A stretch of 64,000 nucleotides of DNA, from the NCBI GenBank assembly GCA_037043015.1, contig CM073322.1:31305864-31369863 (forward strand), written 5' to 3'. This document shows, in pieces, positions 1 to 12,117 of the stretch. This stretch comes from Bryum argenteum (taxonomy: Eukaryota; Streptophyta; Bryopsida; Bryales; Bryaceae). The stretch's first letter is position 1; each line of letters begins with the position of its first letter. Made by a program: the position numbers and the translations under genes. The notes below the pieces were generated by a model. That model saw only the letters and a list, made by a program, of their open reading frames with translations. It did no database searches and was not told the DNA's origin.

Positions 1-1950
1 TTCGTGCCCGGATAACCCTTTTTCACGGTAAAAGAGGTTTCCTAAACAAGAACCCGAGTATTCGTTCCACGGAGATCCTGTGAAGTGCAAACGCAACAAT
101 TTCCACCAGTTAGCTAACCCGGATTTGTGCTATCCGGGTACTATCCTATCCCCTTTGTGCCCTATATCCTGTCCTGGAAGAGCTGCCCGGACAGGAGAGG
201 AGAGGGTGTTTAGTCTTTGTGGTTTAGTTTAGCCTCTGTATTCACCTCAGAGGGATTTTCCCGGACTTAGATAAGTGGGGGGATTAGGCCACTTCTCCCG
301 TTGATTAACGTGACCGGAAAGGTCACCGAGACTCTCTCTCTCCTTACCCTGTTAGGAACTTCCCTTATACCTCCCTCTACGTCCGGACTCTAAATCCACA
401 CGCATGTCACAAAGGTTGGTATCCGGTTCTCCTATGGTCCGGTTATCACAACTTACTACCCGGGTTAGTAGGTCCCGGGTTACTGGACTGGGGGATGGTG
501 CGACGGCCCGAGTTCACCGCTATCACCTCTGCATGCACTCGCCTACCCGGACTTCAGCGATCTAGGGGACTCAACCGATGGTGTTCTCGGGAGTCGGTTG
601 AGCGGCCGGAATCCCTTCCTGGCCGCTGTAATCCCAGACGCTACACGGACAGACCGGACCGAACCCTAAGTGGCAATTGCCGTTCGCTAGCCGCACTCCT
701 CCCCGTCGCCTTCTCTACCTCCCGTACTACTCTCCGTTCAAGGACGGAACCGCTCTCTCTTGCCCGGATAGCAAGGGTCCTCTCGACTCTGCAAACACCC
801 CGACCCAAAGAGACAAGACAGGGAAAAGGAGAAGGACACACAATCGACACACACACGCACACACACGAGGGAGATGAGAAAGAGGCGTGCTTGCACCTGG
901 ATTAGGGTATTGCGAGAATCACAAAAAGACCCCGAGGAGTATCCTTCCCTCGGCTAAGTAGCAGATCCTCCCTGGCATCCCAGAAGAGGACAAAATCCTG
1001 CGCCAGGGTATCTTTCTAAATCCGGCCTTTGTCAGTCTAACGCCGTCATCCTCCTACTCGCCATAAAGGCACTAAAATCTAACCCTATCCTCGGCCAGGT
1101 GCACCCGCCATCAATCAACTCGGCCCTAGTCCTTCCCCGTCGCTCTCATCCTACTTGCAGCCTCGGCGATCTCGCGATCTCGGCGGTCTCAACCTTCTGC
1201 GCTCCCAACCCGGGTTGGGAGGTGACCTCCTCCTCCTCGTTCCCCGTCTCCTGGAGCACTGGAGCGGTCTCTTCACTCCCAAGGATCTCAGTGTCCCCTG
1301 AAGGCATCGGGGCTGAGGTGTCCGGGAGTGCCTCTCCGATCTCCGGGACATCGATCAAGTCCTCGGGGATGAGGGGGGCGACCTCCGCGGTCAGCACCTT
1401 CTCTGGGAGGGCCTCGCCGTCAGAGGGCTCCGACGGATTGGTTAAACCCGGACAGCGAGGCATCTGTGGCTCCTCGGTTACCAGTCCGGGTGGCGGGGTA
1501 TCGACCTCCCCCCCCGTCCCGGTTGGATCGTGGCCTCTAGGGCGGGAATAGGACTCCTATCCGCGGGTCCACAACCCGTCCGGTGGAATGGGGAGGGATT
1601 CCTTACCCGGGTATCCTCCTCTGCTATCCGAGAAGCCTCTCCTTCCACCGAGGTTATGCCTCCCCGGTTTGAGGTAGACCCGAGACTGGTCGGCTAAGCT
1701 CTACCCGGGCACTCAGTGGTCGGACTAAGTACGGTGAGTCCGTGCCCGAGTTTTAAAAGCAAAGACTAGGAAGCAAAAGGCGGGTTAGAAATTCCGCTAT
1801 CCTATCCTGCCCACTAAGCTTTAGGATGTCCCCGGGCAGGCAGGTCCCTGGCCAAGCTAACCCTACCCGGTTACTACCCGGATAGCCGGTTACCAGGGCG
1901 TTATTTATTCTATTTAACTACTACTAATTACTATCCGGACCAAATTGGGG
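1..1950. other. GC-rich, CCCGG-rich stretch without a recognisable gene
   Basis: The first 1.9 kb is markedly more GC-rich than the rest of the window and is full of short CCCGG, TACCCGG and TATCCGG words. Open frames exist (for example 1099–1551 on + and 1146–1463 on −), but their translations are proline/serine- or glutamate-rich, overlap one another on opposite strands and match no family I know. The base composition resembles the minisatellite at 14.81–15.10 kb, which uses the same TACCCGG word. I suspect a retroelement leader or an old repeat array, but I see no long terminal repeat, primer-binding site or reverse-transcriptase motif. Confidence 0.35.
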
Positions 1951-2035
1951 CAAAAACGAAAAAATGAGGTTTGACACTTGTCCTCCAAAAGGACAAGTTA
2001 GAACTATCCCCGGAGCTCTAATCCTGAAGAGTCAA

Positions 2036-5000
2036 TCAGTTTTTGTTGGAAACGAAGGTATCAAAAGAACTTGCATCTTCAGAATCCAGGCTGTACATTT
2101 TCGTAGCAGAATTATACGTCAACGCTACACTTGATATAATGGACTCAACGTCCACCCAATTAGAGTCACTAACATCATACCTGAATTTGAGCCGACCTGG
2201 GCCCCTCGAATAATAGTTCAAGTAAATCTGGATGCCAGACTCCGAAGCTCCTTTCTTCCCGGTTGACGATAGCAGATTCATCAAGTCAATTGGATGTTTG
2301 AGAATACCATAACCTCGTCCTTTGCGTCTTCTGATCCTTTGCACCCGGCCTATCCACTAGGATCCCTCCTCCACCGCTTGGGATACTCTGACTGCTGCAA
2401 CACCTCGCGACTGTTTTCCCCTGGTTCGTTTCTGAGCAGTGGTCACAGTGGAGGAACGTTGTGGTAATCCTGCACCTAAGAAGTAGATGCCACAGTCGCT
2501 ACCACACCCTATCAGCATCTTCGAATTCGATGAGGCGGCACTTAGGTAGTCGTCAGCGTTGTTGAAAAATATTGAATTCTTCACTCGTGTCAATCGGTCT
2601 TTCGAAAGGAATGGGTTCGCATTCAACTGAGACACTAAAGTGGATTTGTAGATGGTTTTGCCAGCGTACATGACATAGGGCAGTATCTTCACACTCACTG
2701 CAGGTGTTCTGATCTGCTCCTCAGACTCGTTTAGGAGCTCAGTGATCACATCTCGGGTCTCCTGCTCAACAGTACAGGGCAATCCGTCTTGCTCATCGTC
2801 TTGATCATTCTCCGGCGCTATTTCCTTATCGCCTTCCTCGTCAGATTCCACTTCTTCACGGTCGGGCAGGGTTGTTATCTCACGCATTACCTCCGAGTCG
2901 CCATCCTCACCTTCAACTGGTTTCTTGTTCGGCACAAAAGCAAAGTGCTTCGGGTCTGCCAACTCACAGGTCCAAGGACTGCTGAACCACCTTGAACTTT
3001 GAGCATTTGCACCAGGACGAGGACCCATATTGAGAGCCCTGAGAAGACATTGAGCCTCTTTCAACCCTTCTTTAAGTGCTGCAATGACATCATCATTAGT
3101 AGAAATGAGGGAATAGTTCCCCAAGTCGCATGGAGACTCCTCTGGTGCCAACGGATGCAAATCAGCCTAGACGTTCGTCATTTTGTTATGGACCCTATTA
3201 AATTTCAGACCATTAGCCCCATACTCAACCGCTACTAATCAGTTTACTGTATTAGTTTGTATTTACAAGCTCGTGAAAATCATACGCACGTTCTAAGCCA
3301 ACCATTCCCCCTATCTTACTGAAAAAGATCTCGCATGAATCGCTGCCTGTAAGATGCAACGGCACAGGGAGGTGAGAGTATTTATCACGAAAATGACAGA
3401 TTAGTAACACTACAAAATTACAGGACAATTGCACATCAATAAATGACTGCTGACTAATGAAGTTCTCCTTCACAGAGAAAGAAGTTGTATTGCCAAGTAC
3501 TGAATGATCTCCGTATTTAAACCACAACTTCCATAATCTAAAGAAGAAAGAGACTTTCGATGCTAATACTAATCTAGAACGGAGATCCAATGACGGGGAT
3601 GCAAAAATATCTATGTAATCTCCCACAACAGAGAGGTAGTACTCTGTACCAATAGTCCGCTCTCGTTGCACATCACGTGCCAGCCGCACCTTCGCCAAAC
3701 AGTCCGTCACTTTTTTCTGGCAAAGTCTTTGAGCAGACGCCCAGTTCTGGCGATCGCTGCGGTCAATGTCACCTTGTCGCAGCCCATGCTCATCTTGAGT
3801 AAACTTATTGTAAATCGCTCCGACATGCTCCAGCATACAAACATCACCACCAAGCATCAGTGTTCGCCCTCCTTGATCAATCGGGTTTATGAGTTTTTTG
3901 CCGTTGTGGATGTAATCCTGGTCATGCAGACCAAATGCATCTCCATTATTGTCGACGCCAGCAGAGAATAGCCATCCCTCCCAGTCCAGTTTCAGTCTCG
4001 CTCCCCCGGTCTCCTTGTAATCTGCCAACATCAACTGCCGCCTGCGACTGTCTCCGTCGCTTGCATGTCCAACGATGGGGCCAACTTCCCCTTTGCAATC
4101 TTTCTCCCATAGCCGCTCAATTGTAGACCATTGGGCCCGCACCCACGCTGCATTGAAACAATTGCACGTACACGAAACGACGAGGACTAGACGGGGCAAT
4201 TTGTTGTGTAGAGGATTAACCACTACCACCCTGGCAAAACCGCCAACTTTGTTAGAACGGAACCCTTCGACTACTCGGCTATAGCCTTCGTCTCCAGATC
4301 CGACAAGTAGCTTATAGTCAGAAACACACACATGATTCTCCTTGGGCCCGCAGAATCCGGCCAGAGAGTCCCACTTCTGCTCATACGTGACTCTGGATTT
4401 CACTTTTGTTTCATCTTCCGCTAGAATCACAGGGACTGGCCCTGTAATCCCGTGGACTCTCTTCGCATCCGCATAAATCTGAGCAACGGCCTTAAAAATC
4501 TGAGAGTGCTCACCGGGGACAAACTGAACCCCTTTTCTACAATCTCGTTTCACTGTGCTGTATCCAGGTCCAGCATAATTCAGCGCAAATAAGTCACACA
4601 TTCGTTTCCCTCCGTACATCTTCATGGCCTGTGCAAAAGCCTTACTGTTATCACTAAATCGGTGAGCAGAATTCTTTCGATTAAGATTCGCTGCAGAGTC
4701 CTTCATGAAGTCCCATAACGCTGGCTTACCTCCGAAGACCCCAGACCGGTGAGCAGCAAGAATGTTACTGCAAAATTTCATTAGATCGTGTTCATCAGAT
4801 GCTAATTTTGCCGACTCTTTCAACGTCGGCCTCTTTACTTTAAGCTGCACTATCCGAGCCTTTGCTGCCCAATGCAGCGAACCTCTCTCTCCTGAATTTC
4901 TTCGACAGCTGACGACTATGCGAATTCACCTCTAGCAGGTGAAGGTACCCTACTCGGCGACCTGACCCTGTCGATCTCGTGCCCCTCTTCTCAACTGCTC

Positions 5001-6506
5001 GATCCTCACGAAGTACCCGCATCCTAAAGTCATCCTCTGAGGGAATAGACGCGCACTTCGTACATGTTAGATTCTCAAATCCATCATCAGAAGCAGAGAT
5101 CCGCAAACAATTTCTATGCCTAAAAGCACCCTCAATACTCAACAAACCCCCTTCCAGCATTACATCACCACGCAAACAAGGTTCAGCAAACCAATTCTTT
5201 CCCAGGTGAGTGTCATTGATATAAGTGCACGGATATTGTAGGGCTTACCTCCATACGAACACGATGGACCTCTAAATCCCCAGCAAATGTATCTAAGCCC
5301 AGCCCCTCTATCCCATGAAGTAAAGTCACCTACCTGAGATCCTTCACCGCTGTGAGGGAACCAGGAATGTAGACTGGTTTGACTCCGGCTCCCTGAAAAT
5401 CCAGCAGTGCGACTCGGTCTCCCTCGCTTCCCTGTGGACAGTGGCACTCCTAGTGTCTTTCTTTGGGCTTTCTCAAGCAGCTCCTTGTGCTTCGAACCGG
5501 CAGCATAGGCAGTCAACGTATGTTCAAGATTTCTCTTCGGCGGACACAATTGCAAGAACTGGTTGCAGCTTACGCACTTCACCTTCGTCCAAAAACACTT
5601 CACCTGAGTCGCCAACGGATTCCCCACCACTTCAAACAGGGTGATCCATCCCCAAAGCATTCACTTTCTTCACTATCTCGACGCCATCTCGCTATCGACC
5701 GCATGATCTTCAAGAGTCATAATCACTCCTTTTCCATGTCTACCCGCTTCTGATCGAGGATGGTGTTCGAATGGAACATTGTGTCTCTTGCACCAATTCC
5801 TATCATGTGCCGTGCTCCCTAGATGGCTGCCCTTGAAATTGTTGAAGAGATTCTGGATAGCATGACTTGTGTGATCCCCACTAATTCCTCCGTGATGCTT
5901 GTTACATTCGAGGCAGTAGATCTTCACGACCCCCACGCCATTGTGATCAAAAGATTTTAGCTTCCAATCGTAGTCTTCCAGTGAAATTCCCTTCAACTTC
6001 CATCTCAGGTTCTCCTCCTCCAAGATGTACTTGTCCATTATCTCCGCAGAAATTAAGGTGGATTGCAACCAAATCTCCGGCACAACGGGCGGTGCCTCTA
6101 CTGCACTCGATCCAGTAACCCTAGACGTCGATGCAGGAATAACGCCAACAAATCCCTCGACTGGTTCAGTCATCCCCTCCAACTCCACACTGTTCGAAGG
6201 CAGCCCCCCTACACTCTCAATGTCGTCATTGTCGATGCGTTGGCGCTTGAAACCTGCACCGCCTTCACTTTCAGCTGGGATAACATGAACAACTGCTGCA
6301 ATACTGTTCAAACTCTCCAACTTCACGTTGATACGGCAACTGTCTTCAATATCCCAGAATTGGAACTTCCACGGCAGAATCCCCACGGACTCCAACCTCT
6401 CCCGAAGACTGCTGTAAGACGCACCATCGTCAGCCCGAACAGGCCCAATAAACCTTGGTTCCGCGTCTTCGTAGTCAAGAGCGTAAATCTTGATCCTTAA
6501 CGCCAT
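2036..6506 (-). pseudogene. P-element-like DDE transposase gene, frameshifted
   Basis: Proposed exons on the minus strand are 6506–5334, 5196–3267 and 3166–2036, joined by consensus GT–AG introns. The ATG at 6506 (peptide MALRIKIYAL) opens a ubiquitin-like or hydrophilic N-terminus, followed by three Cys/His clusters: YCLECNKHHGG with a later WCKRH, CVSCNQF with a later H, and LTCTKC. The catalytic core follows (see separate entry). The C-terminus is acidic and then basic. Reading frame is lost near 5690, near 5643 and near 4880, where the same protein clearly continues in another frame, and a TAG at 2357–2359 interrupts the last exon although coding sequence continues in frame to the TAA-type end at 2036. 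Introns and protein features argue that the gene was once functional. The present copy cannot make the full protein unless the assembly is wrong. Assignment to the P superfamily rests on motif order and is tentative. Confidence 0.6.
3267..4850 (-). CDS. catalytic core exon of the P-like transposase
   Basis: This is the longest uninterrupted frame of the gene, about 530 codons. Three acidic motifs appear in the order expected of P-type RNase-H-fold transposases: LAEDETKV (about 4410–4430), in the position of the first Asp with a DE pair; GHASDGDSRRR (about 4040–4070), in the position of the second Asp with a following glycine; and GSDSCEIFFSKIG (about 3320–3355), resembling the QDxLE..F block that holds the final Glu. 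Between them, a stretch around QRLCQKKVTDCLAKVRLA resembles the region that in P/THAP9 proteins precedes the C-terminal helix bundle. The upstream frame enters from 5196 through a one-base frameshift near 4880. A donor (CTT|GTAAAT) ends the exon at 3267. The alignment to P/THAP9 is from recognition of short motifs, not from a search. Confidence 0.6.
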
Positions 6507-6991
6507 GCGAAACAATAAACCAAAGAAGAACTCTTCAACCCTAACACACGAACACAAGCTTGTACATTTAGAAACGCAATTCAACCCGAAACTCAATTCA
6601 ACTCAGAACCCAACATTGAGAAACACCATTGAGAAACCACGCACACGCACAACAATGAACAAAAGCACTAGTAGGCATTGCTTGTGGACCGTGACCGAGG
6701 AAGGCTTTTTCAGGGAGAATATGGGGTCTGGCATAAAAGAGTTCATGCACACTTGGAAGTGATCGGACTGTAAAGGTATTAGTCCAATCGCTATATCCTC
6801 TCATTCAACATGCATGATTGTGAACTATCTTACAGATAGAGTATTCTACTGTACCGTCGCTTGATTGTGTAAATGGATTCCATTTAAATAGCAAACTTAC
6901 CTCTCTAGTTTTGCAGGAACCTCGCGAAAGGAAACGTGCTGTGAGAATTGATCAATGACTTCCTACACATCCAATGAGCAAAGACTATACC

Positions 6992-7280
6992 CAACAATGA
7001 AACCCTTTGGTCGCAAAAACTAAGAATCATGCACAGCCAAACCACGCACACACACAACAATGAACAACAGCACCAGCAACAATGAAACCCTTTGGTCGCA
7101 AAAACTCAAAATCACACACAGCCAAACCACGCACACCCACAACAATGAACAAAAGCACCAGCAACAATGAAACCCTTTGGTCGCAAAAACTGAGAATCAC
7201 GCATGTGCAGCCAAACCACGCACACGCACAACAATGAACTAAAAGCACCAGCAACAATGAAACCCTTTGGTCGCAAAAAC
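6992..7280. repeat. tandem repeat, 85–90 bp unit, about 3.4 copies
   Basis: The word AACCCTTTGGTCGC recurs at 7001, 7086, 7171 and 7261, each inside a longer near-identical unit that also contains GCCAAACCACGCAC and ACAACAATGAAC. A related partial unit lies at about 6630–6672. The array sits upstream of the P-like gene start (6506), so it could be in its promoter or simply be a minisatellite. The small open frames here on either strand are products of the repeat. Confidence 0.85.
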
Positions 7281-7289
7281 TTACCAACA

Positions 7290-8012
7290 ATGTCTTCTTT
7301 AATCGTGAAACCCAACACCGCAACCGACCCAAAGCTCGCAATCACACTCGATGAATCGCTAAATTGCAACCACAACTGTGTCTCTCCACCACAACAACAC
7401 GCGCACAAGCACTGCCGCAACGCAGAGAGTTCCAAAAATTACTCTACAGACTTCGAAGCAAACCCTAACCGAGCTCCAAAATCTAAACAGCGGGAAAGAA
7501 GAGGAAAGATTCGAGAAAATGAAGAAGCTCAACAGTAAACCCCAATCATCAATACCCCCGCCATCTGGATCTCATCCAAGAGTTTTGGACAGATTCTTCA
7601 CTCTTTTCATCCATCACAGGATCTCAAGATCATCAACGTTGATCCATTAATATTTTCATTTTCTTAATTTTTTTTGCCTGCCATATATTATTTCTAAAAA
7701 AAAACAAAGTGGAGGTATTTTACACTACCATTATTTTCTTCTAAGATGTAAACTTCCAATTAATTCATGTTATCTTACAATAAAAAAAAATATAAATTTT
7801 ACCTCGAAAGAATTAAAACCCCCATATCTTTGAACTCAGGTACTTTCTAAGTTGACGCACTGTGCCCCCCCCGGGATGGAGGGCCCTTGTAGAGATGAGC
7901 GTTGCGAGTCAATCGCTCCTTCAGACCTGTGATCCTAAAATTGCAAAGAAAGTCAGTCCAACAGATTTGTAAGTGCTAAATAAAAAATCGAGAAAGAGAA
8001 TATAAGATGGAA
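7290..8012. other. intergenic, AT-rich
   Basis: Between the 85-bp array and the ParB/methyltransferase-like gene I see only AT-rich DNA with A and T runs (7660–7830). An acceptor-like site TTTTAG|GATCACAG lies at about 7936 on the minus strand and could provide a short last exon for the gene upstream. No other gene is supported. Confidence 0.5.
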
Positions 8013-11000
8013 TTACGCACCAATGAACTTTCGTGGCTTCTTCACGACCGGTTCGTCAGAGTCATAATCCGCGGGAGGGGCAGATTCTCCACTTTCTTCA
8101 TCACCGGGAGGACCATTCTTGTAATCGGCTAGCACACCATCAAAGATTTCTTCGTCAGGTTCCATGGCGATGAGGTGTCGGTTGGAGCGCGCGCAAGCAA
8201 TGACAGATGCACCTACAAAAACAGAAGCCCACGTTAGAAAAGCGAAATGTATAAACGAACTCGAATGTAGTGTTTACGGAAGCATTACCTGTACTAGCGC
8301 TCCAATCAAAGACTATACCTCCGTCGTCCGTGAGACAATCGACGAAACACTGAATGAAGGAGGGGTCCTTCTCTCGTGAGCATACCGTCCGAACGATAAC
8401 GTAATGTTTCTTTCTCTGCAAAGTTACAGAGGTGGTCTTCCTCATCAGGTACGATTGCCACACCCCCGTATGCGTGTGCCACTTGTCGAGTCTGGAACTT
8501 CGAAACGTACTCTTTACGAACATAGACTTTGATGTGGAAGCAGTGAGTCTGCAAAACACAAGTAAAAATACGTTAACATAGAAGCATAGTCGGAAATAAT
8601 CATGAATCGTGAAATTAAAAATTGGAATCTGTTACGTACCTCTTTCGGTTTGGGAACGGTAGACGCCATAGGAAGGGGATTATATCCCCACCAGTCTCGA
8701 ACCAGACGAAAACTATATGTTGCAGACTCAGAATCGAGAGTACGCTCGATTCTAGGACATTTTGGATGCATCAGAAGTATGGCTGCAACGTCCGTCAAAT
8801 GATAAGCGGCAAACACGAAGAGGCTCTCAAAGTAGGTTTTGTCACGCCGATTCCAGGATGGAATTTCTGTTGGAGACACAACCGGAACAGGCAAGTTTTC
8901 GGGAGCATCTGCAAAAATGAGATCAATTCCTAGATGCTTGGGTTCATACTTCATCGCCGAACACGGGTACTTACGGTCTTTGCCAATCTGAGATACAAAT
9001 CAAATATTAGAAAGTGGCAAATAGATTTACAAGTAAGATTTATAAGTAGGAGATTATAAATGACAAATGTAAGAAATAATACCTTTTTGATGTGCTCGAC
9101 GATATCGAGGATTTGCGAATCCCATTTTGCAGTCTTCGACGACTGATGAACCAAATCTCCAATGTTGCCCTTCTCGAGATACATTGGCAGAGTGACAGAA
9201 ATTTTTGACGACGAGCTGCTACCAATGTGATTGGGTTTCGGAAGAAGGCGTTTGGCAAATACTGGCTGGCTGAGGCGACGCGGGGACTGCTGAGAGTTGT
9301 GGTCAACGGTGAATGATTGAGGAGGGGACCCAACATTAGTAAGTCCACCGGTAGAAAGTTGAGTCAGTCTTCCACTGCGTCGATTTGCATTGTTTGTCGC
9401 TCCCTCTGAAGCCTGAGTCAAATCAGCATCTTCTGGCCCTGCAATGTCATCTAGAAGGGGAGCAGTTTTTTCGGATTCTTGCTCAACATCTACAACGGGT
9501 TCAGCAACAGCGTTACGTCGCTTCCTGGTTGCACGAGACTTAGGCACTGCAACTGGTGAAGAAGGTGACGAGATTGGATCATGTGCATCTGGTAAAATGG
9601 ACAGTTCGTCATCATCATCGTTGTCAACCTCCATCGGTGCAGAGTCCGCTGGGTTTGAAGCCAGGTGACGAAGAAGATGCTTCTCTTCCTTGTGCACGTA
9701 GTTGTCGTCGCACTCAAGGAACCATCCACCGGTCGTCAATTGGGAGTTAGTAAACCGCTCTTGTTGGACTGAGGAGAAGAAGCTACGGGGATCATTCGTC
9801 ACTGCAACGTCCTCGAACTCCATTGGAATGGAGAACGAAGGTAATGCTCCCTTGGCAACGAGCTCTTGTTTTAGGTACCTACAAGCAAGTAAACAATTTA
9901 TATAGGGAAAATATAAAACGGTGAACGACATCCTATAATATTTTACAGGCAAGGGAATACATACCGGAATAAAAGCCTCTTAATTGTTGCTTTGCCTCCA
10001 GTAATTTTTCGAAGATCCGAGCCTTTAATGAACTTCGGACTTGCATTCGGAGCAAAATAGTTGCCGAATGCCTTCTCCCATAAGAGCAACCTCCACTTCT
10101 CGATATACGCTGATGGCTTTAGGACAACACTAGACCATTCAATGTTGAGGTTCTCGTTGTCAACCAGATTCTGCAATTCACTTTCAAGTGATTGCTCAAG
10201 CTGAGAAAACAGGAAACATGTTAATATTTAAAGTAACATATGAACCTCAAATTGTGTAATCACGGAATGAATAAACAAGTTACCTGTGCCCAAAGAGAAG
10301 CACGGTGTAGAAATGCAACCAAAGCTTTATCTTTCATTGGGCGATCTTCTGGGAAGCAAAATGATCGTCGAACTTCGTTTGATGCGTTCCACCAATGCAG
10401 CCACTTTGCCTTGAAATCAAAGTGAACATTGGTAGTGGCGACCATGTGTAAGCGATCAAGCGTCATGTCGGGTTTCAGGTTTTGGCTGTAATGAGAATTA
10501 ATCTGCACATCGCACTCACAGTTTTGATGAGAGCGATAGAATATAAACTGACATAAATACATTGACATAAATCATAGCACGCAGTCACTAATACCTCTTT
10601 CGCAAATTGTTTCCCGAGTTTGTTATTGGCCACAACGACCAACTGGTCGAAATTCTTCCCACGTATGGACTTGATTTCAGCCTTGATTGCGTTATCCATG
10701 GCACTCCATACTCCCGGTCCAGTTTGTTTGTCTTTTGGAACCGTGGCGTAGTACGTAGCTTCAGCGTCGTCGGATTTTTTCGCTAACCTCCTCTATATAA
10801 CAACCATAACACAAATGAGAAGTTGTTTAAAATAAATTTGAAGAAGAGGACTCGAGCACATATGTAATGAACTTACCGCGTATAGGAATTTTACAAAAAC
10901 ATCTATTGTGACAGGACACCAAGTCTCTCTTTTTGCTTTGGCGTTCTTACAAATCCTGTAATCATCTGCAGAAATGAGGTCCTTGAAATCTTCGAGTTTC

Positions 11001-11981
11001 AATTTACCAAACTTCCTCATGCGTTGAAGTTTTGCACATAAACTGTCTTCGATGTGATCATGTTCAGTCGACCTACAACAAAGAACGAACGATGAGGAAA
11101 TCTAAAGATGACAAAATCATAAAAGAAACAATTTTAAGAAAATTTGACATTCACTTACCAGTTAATGTCGTTCATAGCATCGAGGAGGAGATTGCTCTCA
11201 CCGCGGGCATCGAGTACGATGCAATCAACCGAAATGTACCACGAGGGATCATTCTTGTGGTATCTCTCGATATGGCGCATCCACGCTGTAACTCGATGGT
11301 TACCTTCGTAGACATAGAAATATTTGTCACAAAGGTTACGAAGATCTGGATCGCTTCGCAGCGTACTCTCAAACTCTTCATTCGCTGCTGTCCAAAGCGG
11401 GTTCTTCCATCTTGAGTGTCAACAATTTTCTCCCGGCCTTTCCTGTCGAAGGGAGACACGTACATTACCCGATCACCTTCGCGGTATCCCTTGTTGAACT
11501 CATTCTCGAGTTTTCTGACGTCTTGTTCTGAGATCGGGCGAACCTTCGGATAACAAACGAGGCGACAAAGTGGAATTAGCATACGAGACTTCTTAACAGG
11601 TTTGTAGCGTAACGTGTTGATGACTGCAATCGAATCACTCTTGTGGAGCATGCGCATCTCGTTTGCACTCCAGTCGGGGTCCTTGTTTTGAAGGTGTGTA
11701 GGCATGTGAAGATTTCCAACATTGACACCTTCAGGCAATGTAGATATTTCATCATCCGAATGGGATTGGTGCTCATCATGGTCTTGAGTTTGCAAATCTT
11801 CAACTTCGGCATTCTGACATGATCTTCTATTGCATTCACCTTCCACATCTTGTTGTAGCGTCTGTTTCGTACCATCCCAAAGGATGGCATCATTGACGTT
11901 GGGCGCCGAAAAGGCCATTTCGTTTGGGGGAAGAAGAGTGTCTTGTCCGTCTTGAAGGGAAGGCACTTCACATGATATCAT
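8013..11981 (-). pseudogene. ParB-like domain plus DNA-methyltransferase-like domain, multi-exon gene with two frameshifts
   Basis: Nine exons with matching phases can be traced: 11981–11159, 11072–10877, 10792–10595, 10502–10284, 10200–9965, 9878–9083, 8987–8640, 8548–8289 and 8212–8013, giving roughly 1,090 residues. The first exon has an acidic start, a ParB-type segment (VRPISEQDVRKLE) and FYVYEGNHRVTAW (about 11290–11320), which matches the (D/E)GNHR core of ParB/Srx domains. The middle is hydrophilic. The end reads GIDLIFADAPENLP (about 8895–8920), equivalent to methyltransferase motif IV (normally DPPY), and then, across the last intron, FDWSASTG-ASVIACARSNRHLIAMEPD, equivalent to the SAM-binding motif I region of N4/N6 DNA methylases. 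Motif IV before motif I is the beta-class order. Frame breaks near 11405 and 8365 suggest a decayed copy. DAPE instead of DPPY and SASTG instead of GSGT suggest weak or no catalysis. Function is inferred from motifs only. Confidence 0.55.
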
Positions 11982-12117
11982 CTGACAGTCCAAAAACCAA
12001 GTACAAGGCACCCAGAAAATAAGAATATATCAACATAAAAATAATATATCATTAGAAATATATATTTGTCTCAGACTGCAAACGTTAACATGTGTTTCAT
12101 CTACTATAAGTAGATAT

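Noticed and set aside
6992..7280. Possible CRISPR-like array
   Set aside because: The units are directly adjacent 85–90-bp tandem copies without unique spacers, in a eukaryotic setting.
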